A stretch of 64,000 bases of DNA from the NCBI GenBank assembly GCA_902806595.1, contig CADCXC010000011.1, forward strand, positions 310,001 to 374,000, read 5' to 3'. Origin of the DNA: Pyrenopolyporus hunteri (lineage: Eukaryota > Ascomycota > Sordariomycetes > Xylariales > Hypoxylaceae). The position numbers and the translations under genes are program-made. The notes beneath the pieces were generated by a model. It was not told where the DNA came from and searched no databases. It was given only the letters and a program-made list of their open reading frames with translations. This document shows, in pieces, positions 1 to 10,803 of this stretch (within the stretch, counting starts at the first letter, position 1; the number at the start of each line of letters is the position of its first letter).

Positions 1-2805
1 CGAGGGCCCAGGACAAAGACACTGGCTCATCCGTCCCTCCTATTCCGCCGCGTCCCGTCAACCGCCGCTTAAACCGTTCCGTTTCCCCTAACCCTGACCG
101 GTTTGCCCCCTCGCCCCTGAACGAGAGCCCCTTCGGTGCAAAGGGCCCAGGCGCTGCTAGACAAAGCCAGACCCATCTTGGCGAAGAGCTGGAGCGTCCC
201 ATGAGTGTTGAGATGCCTGGTGTTGGTGAAGAGGGCCGGGAATATGCGGTGGCTATCGAAGAACTAGCCTCACGCCCGGACACGAGCCGTCGGTCGTCTA
301 CTTCACCCGAGCAGACCCGCACCGTTGGCGAGGACGTTGAACTCCGTGCTCCGAAGCCAACGATGCCTGCCCAAAGCGCTAAACAGCGAGTTGCTGCAGT
401 TACCCGGACCGACTCTGACAGAGCTGCAGCTTTTGGTATTGGACGTCCTTCTCACGAGGACCAAGCACCCTCGGCTCGAAGCCTAAAGAAGAAGGCCAGC
501 ACCACGAGTCAGCTTTCTCATCAGAGCGAACTCTACACCGAGGATGAGAACGGCATTCCCGAAATCGGGCAGCGCGTTCCTATGCTAGCCAATGCCGGCG
601 ATGTTCAGGCGCCCTCGCCTGCCCCGGCTCCGAGGACTGCCAGCGCCGACGGAACGAAATCCGTTCGACATCATAGCAGGAAGTCTAGCTCCAGGGGCGG
701 TTTTGGGGACCTTCCGGCCGACGTCTACGGTCTTCACGGCCATGGTGTTGCTTCCACAGACAAGCTTGAGAAAGCCTATTACGAGAAACATCCCGACGTT
801 CTGCAAAAGGAGCGCTACAATCATCTTCACGATCGTGTTCACGACTATTCCATGAGTAGCGAAGATCTCAACAAGATCGTTCGGGACACAGCCAGCCGTG
901 GCGCTGGTTTTGGTAACGCAAACTCCCAGCGAAACTTCGGAGTATTTCTAACCAATCACTGCAGGTACTTCTGCCGATTATGTTGGGACTCCCAGCGAAC
1001 AAGTTGGCTACCGAGCTGCGGATGAATATACATCGCGTATTTCGTCTCCTCGACCGCCGTCCACTGCTCCTAAGCATGACGCGAAACTCGCATCGGTCTT
1101 GAACTCCGACGAGGCTGCTGATGCTACCAATGATGATGACGTAATCCACGTAGACGAGCCAGATCGACGCAAGGGATATGCCAAGTTTGGCGATGAAAAC
1201 TCCGCCGAGGGCGATGGTGCCGAGGAAATCCACGCCCACCCAATCCTAGCCCCCGATGAGGTAGCCAAAGATCCTTCCCCTTACCAAATGCAACCCGCCG
1301 TGGAGCCTCCACCGGAACGGCACGGTAGTGCATACGAGATGGAGGAGCCCAGGAGCCGCCCCTCAAGTAGACCCGCGAGTATATATAGCCCTCCACCGAT
1401 TGAGGTCCATTCCACACCGCTCGAGGACGTCGAAGAATACGAGCCATTGTTCCCCGAAGACGAGAAGAGCGGTAAGAAGCCCACGACTCAGGAAGAGAGG
1501 CCGAAGGTGCACCGCCAAAGATTCCCTAGTCAGGATATCTGGGAGGATGCTCCTAACAGTGTTCATTCTACCGCGGAGGTCTCGACGCCGGAGCTACTGG
1601 AAGCCCGCGAAAAGGAGCGGGCCTCAAATCTAGACGTTCCCCTGAGAGAGGGCGAGACCCCCGCTCAAGCCTTCGCCCGGCGACAAGAGGAATTGGCCGA
1701 AAAGGAGGCTCTCACGCCTGACAGCTTTTTGTACCGCCAACAAAAGCCACCGTCGTGGGTTGGTCACCAGCCGCACTTAACTAAGGAGATCCAAAGCCGC
1801 CCGAATTCGACTCCTCATAGGTTCCCAAGCCGAGATGTCTGGGAAGATACGCCTGATTCTCTGAAGTTTACTGCAACCGTATCCACCCCGGAAACTACCG
1901 AGGAGTCACGAGAAGACGAGGCGTCGAGTCCAGTCACTGAGCAGGGCCCACCAAAGCCTTCGATACCCCCGCGACCTAAAACTCAAGGATCAGGTGACGA
2001 CTCAAAGCCTGCGATTCCTGAGCGTCCAAAACCGCAGATTCCTGCTCGCCCTTCAAAACCGGTTACAGAGTCTAAAGGACCTGAACCAGCAACGAAGCCA
2101 AAGCCTGCCGTACCTGCGAGGCCGACAGGCGGGAAGATTGCGGCATTGCAAGCAGGATTCATGTCGGACCTCAACAACCGCCTAAGACTAGGTCCCCAAA
2201 TCCCTAAGAAGGAAGACCCTGCCGCGCAAGAACCCGCCGAGGAGAAGGAGAAAGCACCATTGTCTGACGCTAGGAAAGGTCGCGCCCGGGGCCCCCAGCG
2301 GAGGGCTCCCACCAAGACCGCAAGCCCGAGCAGTCATGAATCCGGCCCTAACGGCAAGCTTACCCTAAGTTTCTCCATGACTCGCACCCTTTGGAGCATT
2401 GATGAAGAGGGTACTATGACGGTGGACGGGTCTGGGCCGGAAGCGCCGTCAGAAGCGGAGACTAAGTCCGACGAAGCAAAAAGCGAAGAGCCTAAGGAGG
2501 CACAACCACAAGCATCGTCAGGGGAATATAAGCCCGAAACCAAATCGGAAAGCCAGCCGGAGCCGGCCGAACCCGAGTCGAGTGAAACGAAGAGCGAATC
2601 TAAGGACGAGCCTAAGAACGAATCTAACGGCGAATCTAGAGAAGGGTCTAAAGAAGAATCCAAGGATTCCCCAGCAACAGAAGAAACGAAAACACTCGTT
2701 ACCAATACTGCTGGCGAGTCCATATTAGAAGAAACCATCGAGAAGAAGCCTTCGGGGGACGAGGTAGAGAAGGTTGAAGAGGCCAAGGACGAGGTTCCAG
2801 AATGA
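1..2805 (+). CDS. Aim21-like actin-regulating protein, 5' end missing
   Basis: Exons <1..912 and 965..2805; the reading frame is open to the left edge, so the N-terminus lies outside the window. The 52-nt intron starts GTAACG and has CTAAC and CAG near its end; it joins the two frames through a shared Gly codon. The protein is largely disordered: an N-terminal VPPIPPRP motif, proline-rich PxxP stretches (about 1954-2130) and the conserved block KIAALQAGFMSDLNNRL (about 2134-2184), which is the hallmark of the Aim21 family. The tail is a Glu/Lys/Ser-rich acidic segment. In yeast, Aim21 works with Tda2 at cortical actin patches, binding SH3 proteins and limiting barbed-end growth; the function here is inferred from family. 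A motif RFPSxDxWEDxPxS...STPE occurs twice (about 1516-1590 and 1816-1893). Confidence 0.85.
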
Positions 2806-3816
2806 TAGTATTGGCCCACGTTTCCTCTGACAGAGAGTGTGCGAGTTTGTCTTGTTTCATTTCCAATTCCTTCCACGTTTCCTTTTTGGTCGAGGAGAGG
2901 TGGTGCGAAGTGGAGTTGGGACGAGGGATGCTAAGATACACGTTTGCAACGAACCCTAAAAACTGACGAGAAGAAAAGGAGCGAATACAGAAAATCGTAG
3001 ATTGCGGTAGTCCAATGGCACCGCTTAGCCATCCTGTCCCTCTTTCATCCCGTTCTGTTCTCTTTTCTCTTTGGGCCTTCCCGCGACTGCGAACCTGTAA
3101 CTGTGGTTCGATATAGACTTATCAAAAGATTTGCGCCGTCAGGCCTCCTTTAGGGGTATATAACGTAAGCTTCTTGTTCAAGGTATTCGTGTTCTTGGCT
3201 ATCTAGATAGTAAATAAAACATTGGATAGCATTCCCTTGCATTAATTAGATTTCTACGTGATGAGAACGATAGGTGGTTCTTTCGGGACATGTTTGAAAT
3301 ATGTTAATAGCCAACGCTTCAAATGAAATACCAACTATAATGGTCTGACTAGCCGATAGTAATAGAACGACGGTGATGTATTGTTTTCTGCTTATACACT
3401 ATTACATCCACAGCCTTATCGGGTGCAGGAAGAGGACGCTCTTACCCCTAGATTCGTGGCCAAAGCGAATATAACGTTGTTCTTCTTCCAAGGCCCCCCG
3501 ACTTCAACGCCATCTAACACGAGTCGCCCGCCGGGCGTACATGAGGTCATGTATAATGCCTACATAGGTAGGTAAATAAAAGTAGGTAGGTAATAGAGTA
3601 GAAGCTCCGGCTAAGGGAACACACACAACACAGAGAACACATGCGATAGCTACATGGACGGACGGATGGCTGGACGAAGACGATTTTATTCAACAAACTC
3701 GACGGAGCCTCATCGGGATCCCCAAGAAATTCCGATATCCGCGTAATCCAATATGTACGCCCCTATGTACCTACGTAGGCCCCGGTGCGCCATCTCATCC
3801 AAACCGGTCTGATCAT

Positions 3817-3840
3817 ACCTAGGTAGGTAGGTAGGTATCT
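3817..3840. repeat. TAGG tetranucleotide run
   Basis: Five consecutive TAGG-type units beginning ACCTAGG. This is one of dozens of short TAGG/CCTA runs confined to the intergenic DNA of this window. Confidence 0.8.
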
Positions 3841-4096
3841 AACATGACCTGGCCCAGCCTTATCCTAAGTTATGTAAAACCCATCAATCCACTACCCGTA
3901 CGCGCCGCGCCATGCTTTTTTTTTTTTTTGCTTTGTAGACTCGTTCGTTCGTTCGTTCCCCCTTTTGCTGCTCAGTTCAATCGATATCGTTTGCGGCGTT
4001 AGGTGAGGTAGATAAAGCAGGGAGGTATACACACATACATACCTACCTACATACACGGGACAAGGGGACGTAATAGGTACATGTAGGCGCTGTATC

Positions 4097-4140
4097 AATG
4101 TAATGTAATGTAATGTAATGTAATGTACCGTAACGTAACG
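4097..4140. repeat. TAATG pentanucleotide microsatellite
   Basis: About six TAATG units followed by diverged TACCG, TAACG and TAACG units, just beyond the MCM10 stop codon, probably within its 3' untranslated region. Confidence 0.85.
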
Positions 4141-4178
4141 TCTACCTCGTAAGTTTTCCCAAATACTCTCAATTCTCG

Positions 4179-6950
4179 CTACCGCAAAATCTCCAACTCA
4201 TCATCGTCGTCGTCGTCGTCATCGTCGTCAAACTCATTAAGCACCACCATGCGCCCTCGCCCGGCCCTGATGTCTGTTCTACCCCGACTACTTCCGCCCG
4301 GGGTGGAGCTGCGATAGTCTTTGAACGTAGATGCAGATGTAGATGTAGATGTAGACGCCGACCCCGGTCCCGAAGTCAGCTCCGCGCCGAGGCTCTCGCG
4401 TCCGGCCTCGCGGATGCCCTTGGCCGTGACGAAGCGTGTCTTCTTGCGGGCCGGGGACCGGGACGTGGTGCTGGCGCTGCTCATGCTGACGCTGACGTTG
4501 ACGCTACTTGCGTCCTCGAAGCTGCTCGCGGCTGGGTTCGGGTTCGGATTCGGATTCGAATTCGTGGTCGAGGTCGGTTGCAGCTTCTCGCCGTCCTTCA
4601 TGCGCGCCAGCTTATCCTTGAGGCCGCCGCCCCAGCCGAGGGCGGGCTTGCTGGTGGTGTTGTGGGTAGCGGTGAAGGTAGTGGTGGTGGTGGTGGAGGA
4701 ACTAGAAGAAGACTGCCCGGTCTCGCTGCGCTTACGCTTCACGGGGCTCAGGTGCATCTTAGGCTCCTTGCCTCTGTCCTTGATGAGGCCGAGGGACCTG
4801 GCGTCGACATCTTGTCTCGGCTGGTCGTTGGGATCTTGTGATGAGGTTGTGGATAGGAAACTCGAGCCCAGGCCTGAGCTCATGCCCACGCCTGGCGTGT
4901 TTCTGCCGCTGGCCCTGATACTGCCGGCGTTGCCGCCCCTTTGCATGTACTCCTTGCCGGCGCCAGATCCTATCTTGCCCAGCGTCTTCATGAGCTCGCG
5001 CTCCTTCTCCTCGGTGGCGAGGCGTCGTCTAAGGGCCTCGCCACGCTCTACGCGGTCCGCGACTTGACCGCCTAGGACCTCGTTGTCGATCATGCTAGCG
5101 GCGCTCGGTTTAGAAATGAAGAACTGGCTCTGGGTGCTCCTGTCGAAGTTGCCCCCGGTCCTTTTCTTGGGGTCGTTGGCTTGCTGGTCCCAGCCATGCG
5201 TGCGGTACGAACTCTGGTATCTTCTGCCCCCCGAGCCGTCTTTCTGAGGGCCAAGTCCTGTGTTAAACGCGTTGACATCCTGACGTGCTTGCCGATGCTT
5301 AGCGAGCTTTAGATTCATGTGAAACTCGCAAAACTCGGTGCGCTTGCGATTTACCCAACTGTTACAACACTCGCCGTCTTTTTTGATGCTCTTACAATAG
5401 CCAATATCCCGCGCCATGCCAACCTCGAGGATAGTGTCATGTCCGCTGTTGATCACTAAACTAAAGCGCCCCGTGTCGGTACGTCCCGGCGGTGGCGGCA
5501 TGACGGACGGATTTAAGATGGCGAGGAGCGTGCCCGGGACAAGTTGCCAATACCGGTCAAAGCCTGTGCCGAAAAGGAATAGTTCAAGCTCCCACTGCAG
5601 ATCCACGAGCTGTAGGACCATGTACTTCCCCCTGTTCGGGTCTGACTGCGTCTTCTCCATCAGGTTATTATTCGATATTTTGTGCGAACGAGGATCGGAC
5701 TTGGAAGCCAAAATGCCGAAGACGACTATATCCTGCTCGATTTCAGGAAGTTGGTACTCGGGTGCCTTGACATGTTTTAACAGGTCCTTGATGACGTATA
5801 TCTTCTTGCCGGATAGGTTTCGCGTGAGGACCGAGTGCGGTATCACGCGCTTCGAGAGGTGGACGCTAGAGTACGGCTCGAACGCAGAGGCTTCCTCCTC
5901 CGGCACTTTCGAGGGGGTTATTTTCTTGTTGTGCTGCGTGGATGTCTCTGATTGAGACCCTGACGTTACTCCCGAGCTAGTTCCTGGCCGGCTTTCGTCC
6001 AGCGTGGGTCGTCTTAGGCTAGGCATCGTGTTGCCGCGTCTTATTCGACCCCCGGCTACGACATCGTCACGGCTATACTGCTCAGGTTGTAGCGGGACGT
6101 CGGGTATGTCCTTCGCGTTGCTTTTAAACTGCTCCATCTCTTGCTTTCCAATATCGAAAGCGTTACTCCTTGCTTGCTTTATCCTCTCCCGCCTCTCCTG
6201 GCGAATCTTATCCTCGGATCTAGCCGCGGCCATCCTCTCGCTGAAAGTCATCGGTCGTTCCTGTTTAGCTGGCTGTTCAGAACCACCGAGCGCTGGCGTG
6301 TGCGCCCTTCGAAGATAACCCCCTTGTGAGCTACTCTGGTTGTTCTCGGCGGTCCTCTTAAAACTGGGAACACTAGGAGCTCTTTTTAACGAGACATCGC
6401 TGGCCTTGATTCCTTTATCGATGCCTAACCGCACTCTACTAGGAGAATTATCGCCCTGTGCCGTCTGCGCTCTCCTCACCGGGGACGCTGGAACTTGAAC
6501 ATCGATTTGCGACTGCGGTCGTGTTGGCGCACCCGAGCGCAATGACTGTGCTCTAGGTCGGGCCCTACTAGCAATTGGAACATCGGGTATAGGTGTAGAC
6601 GCGGATCGCGACACAGCAGTATCTCCTCCGAGTGCCTTTTTCGCCTTGGCGCTTTGTAGCTTCTTTAGTTTCAGCTTCGCCTGGATTGCCTGTAGTTTTA
6701 ACTGTAACATCTCCTCGTCTTCCTCATCTTCATCTTCATCTTCATCTAGATCCATTAAATCTTCTGTATTATTGTGCGAGTTCCCGGATCGGTTGGGTGC
6801 CAAGCGGCCTCTTCTAGTTGGAGACGGCGACGGCGACGCTTGTTCTGCCATGCGTCGCAATTTTTCGCGTCCCTTGGGTGTGCTTAGGAGGACTTCGTGG
6901 GGAGATCGCGGGGGCCATTGGGCCTCTGGCTCTGCGCCGGACCGTATCAT
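4179..6950 (-). CDS. MCM10: DNA replication factor Mcm10
   Basis: Single-exon, 923 residues. The N-terminus carries WPPRSPHEVLLSTPKGREKL, typical of filamentous-fungal Mcm10, then a short acidic/coiled segment (DLMDLDEDED then a Lys/Leu-rich helix near 75-105). The central part (about 385-560) matches the Mcm10 OB fold plus CCCH zinc finger: GYCKSIKKDGECCNSW...EFCEFH, with C519, C528/C529, C541 and H544 as ligands. Mcm10 binds DNA and the CMG helicase and is needed for origin firing and polymerase alpha stability in the nucleus. The C-terminus is low complexity (NPNPNP, Ser/Thr runs) and ends in ten Asp residues before ELEILR. The ATG has A at -3. It diverges from the RNase H2 subunit gene across a 949-bp shared promoter. 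Confidence 0.93.
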   Translation of the reverse strand: MIRSGAEPEAQWPPRSPHEVLLSTPKGREKLRRMAEQASPSPSPTRRGRLAPNRSGNSHNNTEDLMDLDEDEDEDEEDEEMLQLKLQAIQAKLKLKKLQSAKAKKALGGDTAVSRSASTPIPDVPIASRARPRAQSLRSGAPTRPQSQIDVQVPASPVRRAQTAQGDNSPSRVRLGIDKGIKASDVSLKRAPSVPSFKRTAENNQSSSQGGYLRRAHTPALGGSEQPAKQERPMTFSERMAAARSEDKIRQERRERIKQARSNAFDIGKQEMEQFKSNAKDIPDVPLQPEQYSRDDVVAGGRIRRGNTMPSLRRPTLDESRPGTSSGVTSGSQSETSTQHNKKITPSKVPEEEASAFEPYSSVHLSKRVIPHSVLTRNLSGKKIYVIKDLLKHVKAPEYQLPEIEQDIVVFGILASKSDPRSHKISNNNLMEKTQSDPNRGKYMVLQLVDLQWELELFLFGTGFDRYWQLVPGTLLAILNPSVMPPPPGRTDTGRFSLVINSGHDTILEVGMARDIGYCKSIKKDGECCNSWVNRKRTEFCEFHMNLKLAKHRQARQDVNAFNTGLGPQKDGSGGRRYQSSYRTHGWDQQANDPKKRTGGNFDRSTQSQFFISKPSAASMIDNEVLGGQVADRVERGEALRRRLATEEKERELMKTLGKIGSGAGKEYMQRGGNAGSIRASGRNTPGVGMSSGLGSSFLSTTSSQDPNDQPRQDVDARSLGLIKDRGKEPKMHLSPVKRKRSETGQSSSSSSTTTTTTFTATHNTTSKPALGWGGGLKDKLARMKDGEKLQPTSTTNSNPNPNPNPAASSFEDASSVNVSVSMSSASTTSRSPARKKTRFVTAKGIREAGRESLGAELTSGPGSASTSTSTSASTFKDYRSSTPGGSSRGRTDIRAGRGRMVVLNEFDDDDDDDDDDELEILR

Positions 6951-7899
6951 TTTTGAGGTAAGCGACTCGATGTCGACGCTAGAATAGAGGAGTATGTAAT
7001 ATCCGTCAGCGCCGTTAGAACGTACTGCCTGGCATTGTAGTTCTCGTTTGCCGTTTCCCGTTTCCCGTTTCCCATCCGCCGCGTTTGCTTCGTCCGACGC
7101 AAGTTACGTTCCCTCCACTCACACCCTGCAGGGGTCCGACGCCTTGCTGGGCTCTAATATTATATCATGCGGCAAATTAGGCATACAACGGGTGCCAGGA
7201 AACTCGTCCGGGGTAGAAGTAGGTAGTATATCGGTATGTAAGTGTTGGCTAGGTTGTATTTCTTTCGTACCTGCGTTGAGCTCGAGGTTCCGATAATATA
7301 GAAGTCAAGTATCCCTGCGAATCTCTGTTTCTACGTGGCACCACAGAAATAATGTAGTCGTACCCGCAATGTTGGAGTTGGATAATAGTAAGAACGGTAT
7401 CGCGAATTCGGACGATCCCGTCAGATGTAGATATCACAAGAAACTAACTTGTAACTTGTACTTCGGGTGTTTGTACCTGAAATCCGTACATGAACATGAA
7501 GGTGGGATCGGTATGTATGTAGGTACCTCATATCGATAATCGTAGTGTGGTTACACCAACTTAGATGCAAACGACGGCGTGCGATTGGCGTAGTGGAGAC
7601 GCGACAAACCCCTTAAGCAGAACGCGACTTGCGCAAGAACGCGTCGACAGGGGTATTGATAGGAGGTACGCGGTACCTTGCTGAAACCCTCAATCGCTAC
7701 CTATATGGATGTACCTTACATAATAGAATACCCTTAATCACCGACCGATACGATAACTAATACTTGATTGAGTATTACTTCATATATCCAAGTTAATTTA
7801 TTTACTTGCTATATTACACTGTCGCTCTGATATACTAGGCGATTGCGACAATTCGAATTGGATCCCTCATGCTGAAGTGGGAAGAGGCAACTTGACAGT
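6951..7899. promoter_or_regulatory. Bidirectional promoter between MCM10 and RNase H2 subunit B
   Basis: A 949-bp gap between divergent start codons. It holds tandem CCGTTTCC units (about 7049-7073), a TAGGTACC element (7521-7528) and three ACGCGN boxes near 7599-7644. No coding frame is credible. Confidence 0.6.
7599..7644. promoter_or_regulatory. Cluster of MCB-like boxes (ACGCGA, ACGCGA, ACGCGT)
   Basis: ACGCGA at 7599-7604, ACGCGA at 7622-7627 and the palindromic ACGCGT at 7639-7644. ACGCGT is the core recognised by MBF (Mbp1/Swi6) in yeasts, which drives G1/S genes. Three cores in 46 bp, 255 bp upstream of the RNase H2 subunit start and about 650 bp upstream of MCM10, fit S-phase control, but single ACGCGT hexamers also occur elsewhere in the window by chance. 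Confidence 0.4.
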
Positions 7900-9282
7900 A
7901 TGGCGAGAACTACTAGATCCAAAGCGAGCGCATCAGCTGGTGCTGCGACATCAGATTCCAAATCAACAGCTACCTCTAATACCAAGTCAAAATACACATT
8001 GCCTACAGAGTCTACAAACCCTCCCAAGATCTTCATTCTCCCCACTAAAGCAACCAAAGACGCAAGAGTAGTCTCCCTCCTAAACCCGAGATATGCAAAG
8101 CCGACGAGGTATCTTGTATGCCCCGAGACCGGCATCTACGAATTCACGAGAATCGCTGCGCCCAAGTCTACCCCTAGGAGTTGGTTGATAGAACGCGGCG
8201 ACGCAGGCAAAGTCGAAGAGAAAACAAGCAAAGATAATGCTGAGCTCGGCGCTTATATCACAAAAGGTGCCGACTTATACGTCACAACCCCTATTGATCC
8301 TATATTCCTCCTCTTGCCTGCCTTTACGGAAAGATCCGCCAATGTTAAAGACGGGAAGCGAATGTTTGTATCCAGTGACGACCACCTCGATTCTATACGC
8401 GACTCTTCACCACATCTGCCCGAGATACTACGATGGGGCAAGGTACGGACGCTGCTAGAGTCGCGGATGGCTGCGATATGCGATACAGTAGAAGCAGGCG
8501 ACGAGGCCATGTTCCGTTTCAACGAGGACAAGCTCCTGGAAGAAATACTCGGAAAGGCGCGGAAGATGAGCCAACAGCCCCTACCGAAGAGTATGGAGGA
8601 TAAATTCGTAGCCAAGGCACTAGAGGCACCCGTTCTAGGTATAAAGAGAGAGAACACGACACTCTCTATGTCCCAGAAGACGGAAACGCAAGCACAATCA
8701 CAATCCGAGACTCCAGCATCCACCTCGGCGGTCTCGACCCCTAAAACCGAGTCAGCCGATAGTCAATTATCCGCCTCATCCACCGAAACCACTACAAGTG
8801 CCGCGTCAGAAGCGTCTACGGCCGCCACCTCAGTCGTCGCCGAAGAATCCACAACCATCACAACCACAACAGAACTAATCCCCTCCCTACGCGCCTCAGA
8901 TGAAGTAGTCAAGCTGCAGCGTCTGCGCACAGCCTTCAACTTCATATGCTCGTGCTACATCGCGCCCTCCCAAGCCGCGAAGCTGCAAGCGAAGCTCAAG
9001 GAGCAAGCGAGGCCGGCGGCCGCGGACTTCGCGCCGCTCGACGGCTACCTGGAGGAGATCGCGCGGCTGCGGCAGGAGGCGGCGGCGACGCGCAACGCGG
9101 CGGACTACTCGCGCAAGCACGTGCTGGACGAGGACGAGCTGGCGGAGCGCGCGGAGAAGAAGCGCAGGAAGGAGGAGGAGGAGAAGCGCAAGAAGGCCGG
9201 CGAGAGCAGGGCGGTGCGCGACCTCAAGAAGGTGAATACCGCGGGGATGAAGAAGATGAGCGATTTCTTCAAGAAGAAATAG
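7900..9282 (+). CDS. RNH202: Ribonuclease H2 subunit B (Rnh202/Ydr279 family)
   Basis: Single exon, 460 residues, ATG in context CAGTATGG. The N-terminal half has the Rnh202 triple-barrel signature: PPKIFILPTKATKDARVVSL, then LNPRYAKPTRYLVCPETGIYEF and YVTTPIDPIFLLLPAF. A Ser/Thr-rich linker (about 250-325) precedes a helical region and a basic Lys/Arg/Glu coil. RNase H2 is a trimer that excises ribonucleotides from DNA and degrades RNA:DNA hybrids; subunit B is structural and links the enzyme to PCNA. The extreme C-terminus, MKKMSDFFKKK, resembles the PIP box at the same place in homologues but lacks the usual Gln. From about 8940 codon use becomes strikingly GC-rich at third positions, unlike the first two thirds. 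It sits next to MCM10, another replication-fork gene. Confidence 0.92.
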   Translation: MARTTRSKASASAGAATSDSKSTATSNTKSKYTLPTESTNPPKIFILPTKATKDARVVSLLNPRYAKPTRYLVCPETGIYEFTRIAAPKSTPRSWLIERGDAGKVEEKTSKDNAELGAYITKGADLYVTTPIDPIFLLLPAFTERSANVKDGKRMFVSSDDHLDSIRDSSPHLPEILRWGKVRTLLESRMAAICDTVEAGDEAMFRFNEDKLLEEILGKARKMSQQPLPKSMEDKFVAKALEAPVLGIKRENTTLSMSQKTETQAQSQSETPASTSAVSTPKTESADSQLSASSTETTTSAASEASTAATSVVAEESTTITTTTELIPSLRASDEVVKLQRLRTAFNFICSCYIAPSQAAKLQAKLKEQARPAAADFAPLDGYLEEIARLRQEAAATRNAADYSRKHVLDEDELAERAEKKRRKEEEEKRKKAGESRAVRDLKKVNTAGMKKMSDFFKKK

Positions 9283-9609
9283 GAAGAAACAAGGATAGGA
9301 GCAAGAATGGAAACGGGGATAGGAACGGGCGTCCAGAGATGGTTTGTCGTCATAGTCGTTATCATCGGCGTCGTCTGTACATTATTAAGACTACCATATA
9401 CGACTCAGGCTACGTAGGTAGGTACCTGTAAGTTACCTGGGCTAGCCCAAGCCCAAGCCTCGGGGAATATCCGCACCATTCGTACATAATCAGGTACCTA
9501 CCTACCTATGTTCATATGCCCACCTAGACATATGTAGGTAGTAGATAGTAGCGTAATCAACCAAGCCGTAGTCGAACCGACACATCATCTCAACCTCGAA
9601 CCATTAATC
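9283..9609. other. Short convergent intergenic region
   Basis: The 3' regions of the convergent RNase H2 subunit and DUO1 genes. It contains TAGGTAGGTACCTG (9416-9429) and ACCTACCTACC (9494-9506) elements. Nothing coding seen. Confidence 0.6.
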
Positions 9610-10489
9610 TTAATACCCCCGCGACCCTCTCGACCGTCCCCTCAGAAACCCCCTCCCGATCCCCGACGCGCCCCTCCCGCTCGCCGTACTCGTATCCGCT
9701 GCGGACCCAGGCCGACTAGTCGACGTCGACGTCGACCCGTAAGCGCCCCGTCCCATCGCTCCCGCCCTTCCCCTCCCAGCGCCTCTCACGCCCCGCGCTC
9801 CTCTCGCAGCCCCCCTCGTCGTCCCCGCGCCGCGCGCCGAACCGCCAGCAGCACTTGAGCCAGAGCCAGCCGTAGCGGCGGTCTCGCGCTGGCGCTGCTC
9901 TTCTTCGAGCCGGCGCCTGGCCTCGGCGCGGCGGCGCTCGTCCTCGGCGGCCCGGCGCTCGGCGTCGCGCTGCTTCTGCGCGGCCTCGGCTTCCGCCTCC
10001 GCGATGTCCTGGCTCGCGCCCTTCCACCCCGGGTTCAGGATCAGCCGCTGGTTGTGCTCCGTCTGCGACAGGATGCGCGTCCAGGTGTTGAGGAGCGTGG
10101 AGGCGGTGTTGACGGTGTTGGAGACGGTCTAAGGGGGAGGGAGGAAGCATGTTGTTAGCTGGCTGGCTGGCTGGCTGGCTTGGTGGTTCGCGTTTGCGTC
10201 ATAAGGGAGGGAGGCCAGGAGAAGGAAGGGATGGAGTTTGACGCACCTGCATGTTGCCCTTTGCTCGTTCTAGGGTCCCGATTACCCCCTCGATCAGCTC
10301 GTTGATATTCCGCACACCTTCAAGCTCCCGCCGAAGGTTGGCCTCCCGGTTGTCTTCCGCGTCGTCATGGTAGCGGTTATGGGGGGGTGGGTTAGAGGGG
10401 GTCTTGGGCCGGCTTGGGGGTTCTTTGGAAGTGGACCGTTTAGAGGGCGAGACGAAGAGGAATTCGTTATCAGACTCGTGGTCAGACAT
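9610..10489 (-). CDS. DUO1: DASH complex subunit Duo1
   Basis: Two exons, complement of 9610..10128 and 10247..10489, giving 253 residues. The start is MSDHESDNEFLFVSPSKR, the first in-frame ATG. The diagnostic helical core spans the intron: NINELIEGVIGTLERAKGNMQ (exon 1) then TVSNTVNTASTLLNTWTRIL and SQTEHNQRLILNPGW (exon 2), as in fungal Duo1. A charged Ala/Glu/Arg coiled coil follows and the tail is Gly/Arg-rich (GRGxxG), ending GSRGY. Duo1 is one of the DASH/Dam1 ring proteins that couple kinetochores to microtubules in mitosis. The 118-nt intron (GTGCGT...TTAG) contains a (GGCT)6 run. The GC-rich second exon makes several overlapping frames look open, but only this one continues the family alignment. 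Confidence 0.9.
10157..10180. repeat. GGCT tetranucleotide run in DUO1 intron
   Basis: Six GGCT units inside the DUO1 intron (plus-strand reading). Confidence 0.8.
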
Positions 10490-10776
10490 GGCTGCGCAGG
10501 CAGGTAGAGGAGTAGGTAGTTGGTCTATCACGTATGGAGGGGGAGGGCTATCACAAGTCAATATTGCAAAACGGTAATTGGCCAGCGATGGAGGGGTACC
10601 TTAATCCAAGGCTACCTGCCAAAGGGAGAATATCTACCAATAAATTCAATTATTTAAAACGCGGCTCCAATGGCAGGCTGTAGGGTTGGTGACGTAGGTG
10701 GAAGGATCCCCTGTATGTACCGGATATATTCTAAGTGTCTTCTATGTGTCTTCCTCAGGCTGGGTACAGTTGGGTG

Positions 10777-10803
10777 TCTAAGGTATCTAAGGTATCTAAG
10801 GCG
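10777..10803. repeat. Three copies of a 9-bp tandem repeat
   Basis: TCTAAGGTA repeated twice plus a diverged third copy, upstream of DUO1. Confidence 0.8.

Larger units (their letters stand above)
2806..4178. other. Convergent intergenic region between Aim21-like and MCM10 genes
   Basis: Holds the 3' untranslated regions of two convergent genes. No credible coding frame. It contains TAGGTAGG-type runs (3563-3596, 3817-3840), a T14 tract (3916-3929), a TCGT run (3941-3957), TACCTACC runs (4039-4050) and a TAATG microsatellite (4097-4140). Confidence 0.7.

Noticed and set aside
942..964. A 23-nt intron starting GTATTT in the Aim21-like gene
   Set aside because: Too short for a fungal intron; the donor at 913 gives a 52-nt intron with the same branch site and correct frame.
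9716..10150. 144-codon Arg/Pro-rich open frame antisense-shifted to DUO1 exon 2
   Set aside because: It is a shadow frame produced by the GC-rich repeats of the Duo1 tail.
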